64,000 bases of DNA from Karalla daura. Taxonomy: Eukaryota; Chordata; Actinopteri; Chaetodontiformes; Leiognathidae. The DNA lies in contig CM055190.1 in NCBI GenBank assembly GCA_029224185.1, positions 19,608,015 through 19,672,014 on the forward strand, read 5' to 3'. This document shows, in pieces, positions 36,127 to 47,310 of the stretch; positions within the stretch are counted from its first letter, which is position 1; each line of letters starts with the position of its first letter. Made by a program: the position numbers and the translations under genes. Under the pieces are notes generated by a model that ran no database searches, had not been told where the DNA came from, and was given only the letters and a program-made list of their open reading frames with translations.

Positions 36127-39100
36127 CTGTGGTCATACAAAAAAGCCAAACATCCTGCACCAACCCAACCAGTGATGTCTTGATCGTGGGACGGCCTTTT
36201 GAATGATCCGACCAGCCTGCTGTGGCTGCTCTGATGGGTATCTACTAATGAACCACTGACTAGAAGAGACAAACACAATCATGGTATATTGACCTTCAGC
36301 TGGCTTTACCGCTGCCGCGCTCTGCCTCTCTCAACAGGCATTAGGGCAACAAATGAAGGAATCGTGCCACATTTTGGGAAGCACAAAATCCTGAGAGCAA
36401 CATCTCAGATGTCTGAAGCTGCTCAGCACACACACACACACACACGCAGTGGTGGGTTGAAAGATACACAAATCTACCAACCACATTTGCTAATTAATAT
36501 GTTATATCTAAATTAAAGAAAATTACTTCCTTGTGCATGTGCTTTTGCGTGACTACCTCATAGCGATAGCTGGCGACGTCATTAACCGAATTAAAGAAAC
36601 ACCCTTAAAACAATGGCTTGAAAGACCCGATTTTATGGTTTTACACTGAGGTTTTTCTAAGAGTTAAAGAAATGAGATCTAACAAACCAATTCGGCTTTT
36701 TTCATCTTAAAACTGTTGCTGGATTTTCATTAGCATAGGATTAATCTACTGATTCATGGCGAATTAGCAACTGAATTTCATTTGAAAACACAGTGTTTCC
36801 TGGCCTGTCCTTCATGTGTGTCTGTGCTGACTGATGAGGCAGACCCCGCTGAAATTTTTAGATCCCATCTCGCAAAACCCTTGTTGACTTAAGAAGACCA
36901 AATATGATGCACACAACCTGCGGCAGGAAATACTCCAGAAATAGCAAACTAAGCCAGCAGGTTGACATGAAGCCTCATGAGCTATGACCACTTGACAAAA
37001 CCTATTTCAGGTTGCCTCAGCGTTGTTAGAATTGACTGTCCCCTTCCCTGAATTATTCATCTGGCCTTTTGTGACTGAGTTCCGGTTTAAAAATACAGCA
37101 TACAATGTGAAGCAGAGGACAGTGGAAAATGATTGTTATTGATATTTTCTCGTCTTGGAGTCGCTTCTCGAGTCTCCTCTCGAGTCACTCTTTTGTGTTG
37201 ACTTTATGCTTTTGTGTTCCCAGAGTATAGAAACAGGTGATGTGGTGTGCATTCTGTCTTATGTAGTTCTATAATTTCTTGTGTTTGCACTCTGTTCTCT
37301 CCTTAACCTTTCACCTGATGATTCATTTGATAAAGGTATAAGGTATTGCTTCCCAACAACTCGAAAACCAAACGCAGAGAAGGAGCATGTTGCATGTTAT
37401 GTTTAGCAGTCTTTTGAGGGGAGGTTGGAGGACATCTGGCTGTCACTCCTCCACCATGTTGTGGGAGTGACAGTCAGATGTCCTCCAACCTCTCTCTTCA
37501 GGCTGTGGCAGGACTGTATTACTGTCATTCTGCTCACAAACAAAAAAAAACAGCTCTGGAAACAAAAGAATCACGACAAGCATGAGTCTCAGACTTTCTC
37601 ATTATGCATCTGTCCGTTCTTCATTATCCAGAGGATGCTTTCTGCTTCTCTGTGATTAGAGATGCTTGGCTGTGGACATGCTTTTGGCTTTGGCGCAGGA
37701 TGGAAATCTAAATGAAACACACGCACACGTTACTTGAACAATAAATGCTTGAGGAAACAGGAGACAGAACTTTGCTTGAGAGTAGTTGTGTGTTTGCTTG
37801 TGGGCTTTTTGGAGCTTTGGGTGTTTCCAGTTTTGTTGGAGTTTTTGGTAATTAGTTTTGTTTAGCTGGAGATTTAACAGAATGAAATTACAATTTATTA
37901 CCAGTTACAATGCTAACCAAGCTTAACTCCTGTACTCTTTTCATTCCAGTTCTCGGCTACAATTAATTTAGTTTGTCCTCCTCTACGTCTCCAACTGAGG
38001 GACGTAACACACATACATACATGTGCGGCTATTAAATATAGTCAGTTACCAATATGTTTGCACAGTTTTCCACAACAGGGAATTGTATTGTATTCCTATG
38101 AGGAATGAATGTAATGGGAAACTATGAAACTGCTAAGTTATGACTGGGTGAAAATCTGAATAGCACATGCCATGACTGAAATTTTAGACTCAAAATAAGA
38201 TTAAATTACGATAAAGCGTTTGTACAAAGAGGGGATAATAATGTCCAGGATTTTGTCAATGTCTTTGTTTGTCTCCAGAGTGGAACCGATATAAAGTGAG
38301 GTGTATCTCTTCATGTTTAAGTTTCACATTTCTGTGTGTCTGTGTCTCTGTGTGTGTGTCTCCTCTCACACAGCAGGCTTGGTGGGTCTGTGTGTCCTTT
38401 AACAGAATCGGTAAAAATGCTGATTTTGCCCCTTGCAATCAACTTGACTCTCTAAAATTTGTTAACTGTGACAGAGACAGAGAGCGACAAAGATGTCTTT
38501 AGTTTCCTTTTTTTCCCAGAGTCGTGTTTTGCGATTCATCGGAGCCGAGCGAGAAGGTTGTATGAGACTCATTCTGAGATTGTCTCCGCAGCAGCCAACG
38601 CACAGCCCTGTTACACTATCAGGCTGCAACCCGAGCGTCTCTGGACATTTTCACATTAGTGATTATAACTCACTACCTGTGGCATGTGCTCTGCAGTGGC
38701 TGAAATAACATCCACTTCACTCTCTCGCTCTCTCTTTGCCTCACACTAGGCATCCTCCACACACCAGACAAACTGTGCCGCAGCCAGGCGGTCTGAAAAC
38801 AAGAGAAAAATACATTTTTGCCCCTAATCTAATGGTTTTTGAATTGAATCATGTGGCATTTCATTTCACTTCAGAAACAAAGCTTCGTACATTCAGACTC
38901 ATCTGCTCCAGCTCGTCCAAATGTTTTCTTCATATCACTCAAACTAAAGTGTTATCTGAAATTAATATGCTATTTTTAGAAAATGATAAGCTCTAGTAGA
39001 TATTAAAAAATTGAATCACGAATCAAGCGGAATTGGAATTTAATTACTTTCTGCTCTTCTCCTCTGATTTTCGTATTTTCCTTTTTCCACCTCTCCACCT

Positions 39101-39361
39101 CTGACCCCTCATCTTCTTCACGTCCTATGAACTCCCTCCGTCTCTCTTGAAAACACTTTTCCTCTCATCCTTTTCCTCCTCTGCTCCCCCTCTCCTCCAT
39201 CTACCCCCTACCTCACAAGCTCGTCATCCACCCTCGCCTCCTCCCTCCTTCTCTCTGATCTCCATCCTCCCTCCTTCCGTCCCTCCCTCCCTCCCTCCAT
39301 CCCTTTCTCTCCGTGGTGAACGAGGGACTTTTGAATGGAAGAGAGAACTGGTGGTGGTGGT
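36127..39361. other. Intergenic, no gene seen; hairpin and pyrimidine-rich tract
   Basis: Holds the 29-bp-arm hairpin at 37422-37493 and a CT-rich stretch at about 39060-39310. Open frames are short and show no family likeness. Confidence 0.5.
37422..37493. repeat. Inverted repeat, 29-nt arms, 14-nt loop
   Basis: Left arm 37422-37450 starts GAGGTTGGAGGACATCTG and right arm 37465-37493 is its reverse complement with one difference, which would be a G:U wobble in RNA. The loop is TCCACCATGTTGTG. Could be a pre-miRNA-like hairpin or the remnant of an inverted-repeat transposon. Confidence 0.85.
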
Positions 39362-39440
39362 GGGGGGGGGGGGGGGGGGGGGGGGTTGGTTTGCCGGGGA
39401 GGGTTGGGTCTTATAAGAGGAGCTGCCAAGAGCCTCCACG
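39362..39440 (+). promoter_or_regulatory. Candidate pnoc core promoter: G24 run and TATA box
   Basis: A GGT repeat and a run of 24 G (39362-39385) precede a TATAAGAG box at 39412-39419. A start about 30 nt downstream would open the non-coding exon listed next. Assignment to pnoc is inference, resting on strand, order, and the known presence of a 5' non-coding exon in mammalian PNOC. Confidence 0.45.
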
Positions 39441-39552
39441 TAGCTAGAAAAACCACGCTGAGACCGAGGGAAGGAAACGTACGCTGAGGAACCTCGACCT
39501 GCACCCAGGGGACCCCCGACAGGCACCCACAATCTCAGCCCGACGCCCGAAG
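39441..39552 (+). other. pnoc: Candidate pnoc 5' non-coding exon 1
   Basis: GC-rich leader-like sequence between the TATA box and donor CCGAAG|GTAGGA at 39552/39553, with no ATG. It would join to the acceptor TGTTGTGCAG at 47176, 14 nt before the pnoc start codon. The start point is estimated from the TATA box. Confidence 0.4.
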
Positions 39553-41674
39553 GTAGGAAAACCTGTGAGACGGAGGAAGATGACCTCGGCTTGACCTCTG
39601 ACCTTGTGATTGGCATAGTACATTTTTAAGGTGTAATTCATTTTTCATGCCATGATTTTTTTCATGCATTTGATTGCCAGAAAAGACAACATGCAATATA
39701 TCACGTCTGAAAAACAGCGAAAGTGAGAACACAATTTCACTTTTCAGAAATTTTACACAGAAATTTTTGTTTGCTTCACTTGCCTTTCAACTGCATTTCT
39801 CTTGTCTTTTAACTGCATTTGCACACATAATTTAACACCTCTAGTACCAATTTAATTGACACTCTCCACTCTTGTTGTTTTTCTCACTGCAATGATGGGA
39901 TTTTACCACAGTTCGACACATAATCTCTCTGTCAATAATATCTTAAAAGCACCACTTCATTTGTGCGTCCCAGACCTTACAACCTCTGACCCGTCAGCTT
40001 CTCACCACCTGCCGGTTGTAATGAAACTGATCAAAGAATTTCAGGTGACCCTGGTTACGTGACAAAGTGGATTTGGATAATGCCTCAGGTCACTCAATCC
40101 TGTGTTTCATAAAATCAATGCGTCATCCCTAAAAAGGTGCAATTACAGACTCTTATGTCCTGTGATTACTTCCCCCAAGGTTAAATAGTGCAGGGTTGAG
40201 TGACTTAAAAGCAGGGACGTCTATGTGGACGTCTGAGGACGGCACATGCTGCTTGTTTTCGTCAGCGCGCTGGTATTTAGTTAAGAGGGAAAGGTCATAA
40301 ATCGTTGGTCTTGATTAGTCATTAATCATTAAGGCCTGATTTACCGCTGCGCTCCAGTGGGCTCCCTGAATGAAAGAGGGACTCTTTGACGAAAAGCTGC
40401 GGCGTGTTTGTGTTTACACTGTGACTCAAGACTGATTGTTAATCGGGGTCCAGTTTTCTTGCCTCTTTTCACTCTAACCTTTTTTTTTCTTTTTTTTTAA
40501 GGCTGACAGAATCGGAAATGTGTATTCAGTGTGAACCTTCAAACAGATGATAACTAATGAGCTGTGGGCGGCTGTCCAGAGAGACAGTCTGAAACATTGG
40601 TTTTCACATGTAATGAAAAATCTCTATTGCTGACATTTACACTAAACAAAGAAGGATGGCCAAACTGTTACGGTATGGGAGGGAGAAGCTTAAAGATGAT
40701 ATTGTAATTGGATCTTATTGATTATATACAAACATCTGGTCACATCTGGAACAGGGTGACTTTCTAGATGTCCTTCCTGTTGATGAGCCGAAACCAAACA
40801 AAATGTTGGATCAGCTGACTGATATCAGAATGATGTGAGGTATTTATGAAACCACACCACTACAAAAACCTTTATGTCAACAGGCTTAATTGTCTTTGCG
40901 CAAGGATCAGAATTTGCTGATTAGATTCATCCTTTTATTTATAATCATGATGATTAGCAGCAGTAATTGCAGCATTTCGTTTTCAGCAGAAGTAATTAGA
41001 TTTTCCTCCTGCCTTCAGGCGTTTAGGTGTAAAAATCCTTATTACGAGTTTTTTTTAAGCTGTCAGGAAATGTTTATGAAGTTATTAAAACTGTGATGGT
41101 GGGTGTCACCTTTTATTTAACGCTGAATGAATAATGTGGTGTTCGTAATGTGGTTGTCGTTCAGCCTGAGGCTCACTTTACGTTCGACCTTGACAGAAAC
41201 TCCATAAACAAAGGTTCTATTCAAAATGGATCGTTTTGCGCACACTATCACAAATCGCTCCTCGACAAACCTGCAATGGTAGCTGATTTTAAAGAGTGTA
41301 ACATCTGAATGTGATTGTCTGAATGACAAAGCTTTTTGTGTCTCTGTAGAGAAGCTGATGTTGGTTTACAGGCATCTTCAGGCCTGAAACAATGGAACAA
41401 TGAAATCTGATTGCATAGAGCATCAATCAAAGTTTAGACTTTGAAATCTGAAGTATGATTTCTGCAGATGTGAAAGCTGTGACACACACGCACGCATACA
41501 TTCAACAAGACAAAATTATTTTAACTGAACCGTAAAACTATCCTGAAACACATCAGCTACTGGTGTCAAATGCTGTTGTGGCAGAAATTTCATTATTTTG
41601 TCTGGGCAAAGTGAAAAGTTGACGACATATAAAAATCAAAAAAGAAGATGAAACCACTTCCCAACCACTTGTTC

Positions 41675-41678
<4 letters not shown>

Positions 41679-41735
<57 letters not shown>
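41679..41735. repeat. (CA)n microsatellite
   Basis: About 28 CA units followed by a short GA run. Confidence 0.95.
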
Positions 41736-41737
<2 letters not shown>

Positions 41738-42539
41738 GAGAGAGAGACGGGGGGGCAAAGCTAGAAAAACTTAACTGTTGCTGCAACTAACGCTACTTCT
41801 AGAAGACACAGACACAACCTCTCTGCTCTCGTTATCACCAATTTACTATTTGTCATTCTTCTTTGTTTTTCTTCATTGATTGTTTTCTTCATCCATTGCT
41901 GCCTTTACATCTCCAATGCTGCAGTTCACTCACTTCCCATTGAGTGATCCCAGAAGACACACACACTCAAACACTAAAAACATGCACACACACCGAAAGT
42001 GGGAGAAGAGCCACTGAAGACTGATAGAGCATTGTTCTTATCTTGTTTTCTTAAGTTGTGTTATCGTGTGTGATCTTATACTATCTTATCTCGTCTAATC
42101 TGAGGCGATAGTGTTGTTTCCTTGCCAACAAATAGCATCTCCTTAGCTTCATGGATAAACTTCCTGGGAGTGCTCAAAAGGCCTGACAGAGGAAAATGGA
42201 GGGAGATAAGGGTCCCTGGTTCACAGATCACATGGTGCAGTGCTGGTGTGTGGCTGCTCTGCTGCTTGGTTGTTAAAGTGTGGAGTTAATCCATAGATAC
42301 AATGTTCCTCTCACAGCACGTCTCCCTGTCCATCCTTTTGTGCCCAGAGGATTTCACAGGTCCTTCTCCGTGTCTTCCCGTGGCCCCCAGAGTGGAGAAA
42401 AGCCCTGACTTTGTTAAGGCTCCCTGATTTGTTTTCCTGTTATCTTGTATAAGAGGAGAATTTGTATCTGAGGCTGAACTGACATGAGATTCAGACCAAC
42501 GTGGTTACTCGCAGGATTTCAGATGCTGCAGCTGGTAGA

Positions 42540-42541
<2 letters not shown>

Positions 42542-42615
<74 letters not shown>
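42542..42615. repeat. (GATA)n microsatellite
   Basis: About 18 GATA units; yields the serine-leucine-tyrosine-isoleucine shadow frame on the minus strand. Confidence 0.95.
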
Positions 42616-42651
42616 CTTGCTTTTAATGATTTATAAATCATTAAAAGCAAG
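42616..42651. repeat. 36-bp perfect palindrome beside a GATA array
   Basis: CTTGCTTTTAATGATTTA is followed at once by its exact reverse complement, with no spacer. It begins directly after about 18 GATA units (42542-42615). Confidence 0.95.
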
Positions 42652-45600
42652 TTTTGTTGCATTATATTAATGACTATCTGTAAAACGAAAGAGCTCTTCA
42701 AGGCTGTTTTCCAAGTTCTTGTACAAACTTAAAGCAAAAATGATGAAAATGCCAAGGCATAACAAAGGCATCAGCACGCATCACTCTCTATGGGGTCTTC
42801 AAGTGTCGTGGGCTGTGTTGTCACACAACAAGGCAAATGAGACTTGGATATTGTATAAAAGCAAGGGGATTAGTTAAACTTTGACAGCTATTGAATCAGC
42901 TATTTATCTGACAGTTGTGTTACATAACAGTAACCATCCACAGAGCGATGAGTTGCCACTAATACGAAGAATGATTTTCAAGGCTGATCTAGAAAAACCT
43001 GAAAAACACGTTATGAAACTGATAAGGGTTCTGATCCGATCCCCCTTTAAGTGTGTGTGTGTGTGTGAGACTCTCCTCTCCACCCATAATCGACCTGCGG
43101 TGATTAGATGCATTGAGAAGGGAAATTGATTTAGCTTAGCGTGTCTGCCTTTCATGGCTGCAGCATGTAATCCACTGCTGCGTCACACACAGCATGACTG
43201 ACAGGGGGCATCTTGTAAAAAGCAAAAGGCTGCTCCTGACGATGTTCACCTGGCCTGAGAGTTGGGATCAAAATGCCCACTGCACTGACACATCTGTGAG
43301 CTGCGACCTCGGACCAGGATCAGGGTTGAGCTGTACTGATACCCTCTTTGCTTTTTCTTTTCTTTTCTTTTCCTTCCTTTCCCCCCCTGTACATCAGCGC
43401 AATTATGCTGTGCAATAATTTCTTGCTCATTGTTTATTGTTATGGTGGGCCATCTGTTAAATGCTGCTGCTGTTATAACAGGAGAATGGGCCCAATGTAG
43501 GATCTCTGGAGACTATTGTATCGTATTGTACATTTGAGTCATGAAATATACCAAAATCTTGAAAAAAAAACAACAGAAAAAAAGGGCCAGTTTTGCGAGT
43601 AATACTTTCACTTTTTATATTGTGTACAGAGACAGAGAAAAAAAAGCACAACAGGGTGAGAATGAGAGTTGAAACGAGACATGTAACAGCAGATAAATCA
43701 GTAGATGGATCAGTATATGTGGGTTGCGACAGGTATGATTAATGTATGGATCAGATTTTTCCATTCAGCTTCATCTGTATTGATCAGCCGTCCAGAAATT
43801 AGTCACCAGTGACCACTCTGCCATTTTGCCAAGTTGGCCATCAATACTGAAACAAAGGACGTAATGTATTGTGAGTGGGTGTGGGATGAGCTGTCAGTCA
43901 AAGTGACTTTCGTGACAGTTAAAGTAGTCGGCCATCTGGCTCCAGGCGGAAGACTAAATAACATTTAATTACCTGTCAAACTGACTCATCAAGTAACAAA
44001 GCCGACATCCTGAATGCACTAATTATCCAATGTTTGATTTGTTTTCTGTAACATGCTGCTCTACTTTCCCTTAAGGGCTGGATGTCATTGTTCCTTTGTT
44101 CATTTCAAGGCTATCACATTCAAAGCTGCAATGTATGAGCTCTTTATAATGTGGCCAATAATTTAAGGAAACCTTAGAGGTCGTTACTGTAATCAGTCTC
44201 TCTTTCATTGCCCTCATCACCTTGCGCACCACAGCAACCGCAAACCAGTTCATTTTTACACTCGTTGCAGTTCCATTGCAGCTTTTCTTAAAATAAACGT
44301 GAAATTTCTGAAATTCAATAGACCTGAATTGCTACTTGTATGTATTTAAATTAAATGGTGCTTTGTGCATGAGCTGTGATTCCTGTAGAGTCTACTCCTT
44401 ACTCTCATCATTTTCATGAAATTTTCTCCATAAGACTCCACTTTGAGGAAGATGGACATTCAAAACATTGTTTTAATAGATTTGGAAAACTTCTCACAAA
44501 GCATGAAAACTTACAAGTCAGGCACATCCTCTGCTGACACGAAATCCACAATACCATGGTTTTTACAGTTAAGTGACGTAATAATCTGTCGTGCAGCTTC
44601 TAAAAATACAAAGAACTGCAAAACGTACGGCCACTGCTCCTCCATTCATCCATGCGTGAATAATCCGGCTTTAAGTCGCTCTTCGGGATGGGAGTCATTT
44701 ATTTGGTACTTGCTGCTCTTGATAAGAAAATGGCAGTAATAGAGAAAAATAATGGCGGAAAAAGTTGATAAAGCAGTGTGAGACAGGTGGGGAATTTTGC
44801 ACTTTGGCTGACTTGTGTGATGACAGGAGTCTTCATACTCAGCAGTGTTTATCGTTTATTGGTCACACTTCAAATAAGCTGGCAGATTGTTGATTTTACA
44901 TCCACTGAATTCATTCTGCTAATATGGACGAGGAGTTATTATGCCTGAAAAAAAACAAAAAAACTAAAAACTATAAACACAGCATCAGCTTATGTGGCCA
45001 CATGTAGCCAGGTATGATGAGGACAGTGCTTCTGGGCATCTGTAAAATCTTCTTCATGCGTCTTCTGCTGGACTGTAAGAAGTCGATCAGCAGCACATCA
45101 GCACAGCACCAGACAGTAATGACTTAATTAACTGGTTTATTTAGTGGTTAATCAGTCAATTAAAAGCGGAGTAATTGAGTTTCAACGGCTCTCGAGAGAA
45201 CCTGGCAGACGTTAACGCAGGACCTCTTTGGGAAGTCTATTTTTACAGAGCCTTTAACAACACAGAACACTTTATAGAGAAGAGAAAGACAGATGTAGAC
45301 CACATTGAGCGACAGGTCTGTCTGTCTGTCTGACTGGGTGAGGTTCGAGTGACGGCAGCAGACTTTATGCAGTGGGCTGATATATACTTGATATGATACA
45401 GGAACTGGATGAAAGAGCTGCCACTATTCGTAACTTGGCCCCAATAGCTGAGGCTATGCTGCTGGATTCAGACTACTCCCTCGACCTCAAACAACATCTG
45501 TCAAAGCAAATTCTGGGATTCATGTTTAACAAAGTCAAGATTACAATAGGAAACTGTCATCCTCAAGGATGGAGAATCATGCTGCCCTTCCTGAACCACT

Positions 45601-47190
45601 GCAGTAACGATACAGAGAAGACATCTGTGACCTCCAGCAAAACTGGGAGTTTAAAACCCTGCTGCAATCATTTCTCATTTACTACGCTATGACATGCGGT
45701 CCTGATGGCTATGTATTCTCCAGATTTAGAATACCACAGTCATTTTGTGTGTTTAGCCATTGGATGGATGATTTTCTCCAAGCATTTTAACATAGAAACC
45801 ATAAATTGGACCCAAAGTGCAGAAACTGAGCTTGAGCTTGTGCAGTTAGGAGATGTATTGATATCAAAAGAAAGACTCAAGTATAGAGGGTTGACTAGTT
45901 CACATTGCAGGCTCAAGACAAAAGCCACAGAAAGAATCCAAAATCTACAGGAATGACAAAACAAAGACAGCAGATTGTCACATAGTGACAGGAAGGGAAG
46001 GATAAATATCGAACAAGTGGATGAACAATCAAACAGGTAGGAAATACAGAATGGCAGGAACAAGTGCCCCAACAAGTACTAACATCTCTAGGCACATTAT
46101 GTAGGGCTAGGGTTATGTTTTCCAAATGGAGACCTAGCTAAAACATGTATCCATATCTGCATTCCCTGGCCATTCGAAATGAGAAGATGTGGCATCTCCT
46201 TCATGCATTATCCTCAGTGATGGCAGCTAATTTCTAGAGGCCAGGAGTGACAGGAAAATGGAGAGCGAGAGAAGCGTTTTGGCCTGATGAACGCACCCAA
46301 GCTGTTCGTCTAAATCATCGGCCATCTGCTGAACAAGTCCCGCCCTGAGCTGTGCAACAATATCATACCTCTGTCCTATCAGGCTGGTGACAGACTTGGC
46401 TTTAGACACACACCAAAATTGTTTGCAATAGTTTTCTATTAGTTTTTAATTAATCCATAAAAATGTTATTATGTAGCCTTTGGCCCAATACAATTTTGTT
46501 ACACTACAAAAAAACAGTGTTTTGCCACGTATATTACCCTTTTATAATGAATATATCTGATCGTCATATTATATGTATGCACTGTATGAATTATTGACAG
46601 GTCTGTATGTGATTGTCTGTACTGTATGTGTGGTTGCATATTTGTGTGTCTGAAGGTTTTGTGTGTGTGTGTCTGAGAGTTTGAAACAATGACTCAGTTT
46701 GTTGCCAGAGGCATTCATTGAGGCATCAATTAAAAGAGTTAACGAGTTTGTTTAATGAGATGAAAACTGTGGTCGTGCCTCTGACGTCAGACACACCAGA
46801 CTGGGCTGCACTCGCCAGAATAGGGTCGAGCAATTTTCTTTTCCTTCCATTTTCATTCCTCAAGTCTGCATTTGTCACATTTCATATGTGCCGCCTCCTC
46901 TGTCCATCTGACTGTCCTTAAGCCTCATTTTCTGTCCTCATTAGATGCTGCTTGTACTCTACTGCTTGTTGACCACTGACTTCCTTTCCCGTCTGTGCCA
47001 CTACTTAAATATGTCACATGCATTAAAAAAACACAAAGTTGTCTCTAATCTGTGAAGGCTTGAAATTTCGCTTCACTTTAAAATAATATGTCATTTCAAT
47101 TTGTGCAATGTACGGATGTGTCTGGCTGGTACAGCACAAAGCAACATGTGTGTCTGCTCTGCCCTGTGTTGTGCAGCAAACAGTGGGACC

Positions 47191-47310
47191 ATGAAGACCG
47201 TGGTGGCTCTGCTGCTGCTCTGTCTGTGTGATCCTGGACAGAGCGACTGCCAGGCAGACTGCCTGTCCTGCAGCAACATCCTGCCCAGACGGCTCAATTT
47301 CAACACCATG
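47191..47310 (+). CDS. pnoc: pnoc coding exon 1 (signal peptide)
   Basis: The exon itself begins at 47177 after TGTTGTGCAG; the ATG context is GGGACCATGA with A at -3. Encodes 40 residues ending NILPRRLNFNTM. A CA-rich stretch begins only about 20 nt after the donor. Confidence 0.95.

Larger units (their letters stand above)
39553..47176. other. Probable pnoc intron 1: AT-rich, repeats, no exon recognised
   Basis: Contains a CA run (41679-41735), a GATA run (42542-42615) abutting a 36-bp perfect palindrome, and dispersed repeat copies near 40840 and 44080-44460 (reverse). An open frame at 45393-45692 (it includes LAPIAEAMLLDSDYSLDLKQ) reads rather protein-like but has no recognised family or splice partners. 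Confidence 0.5.
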
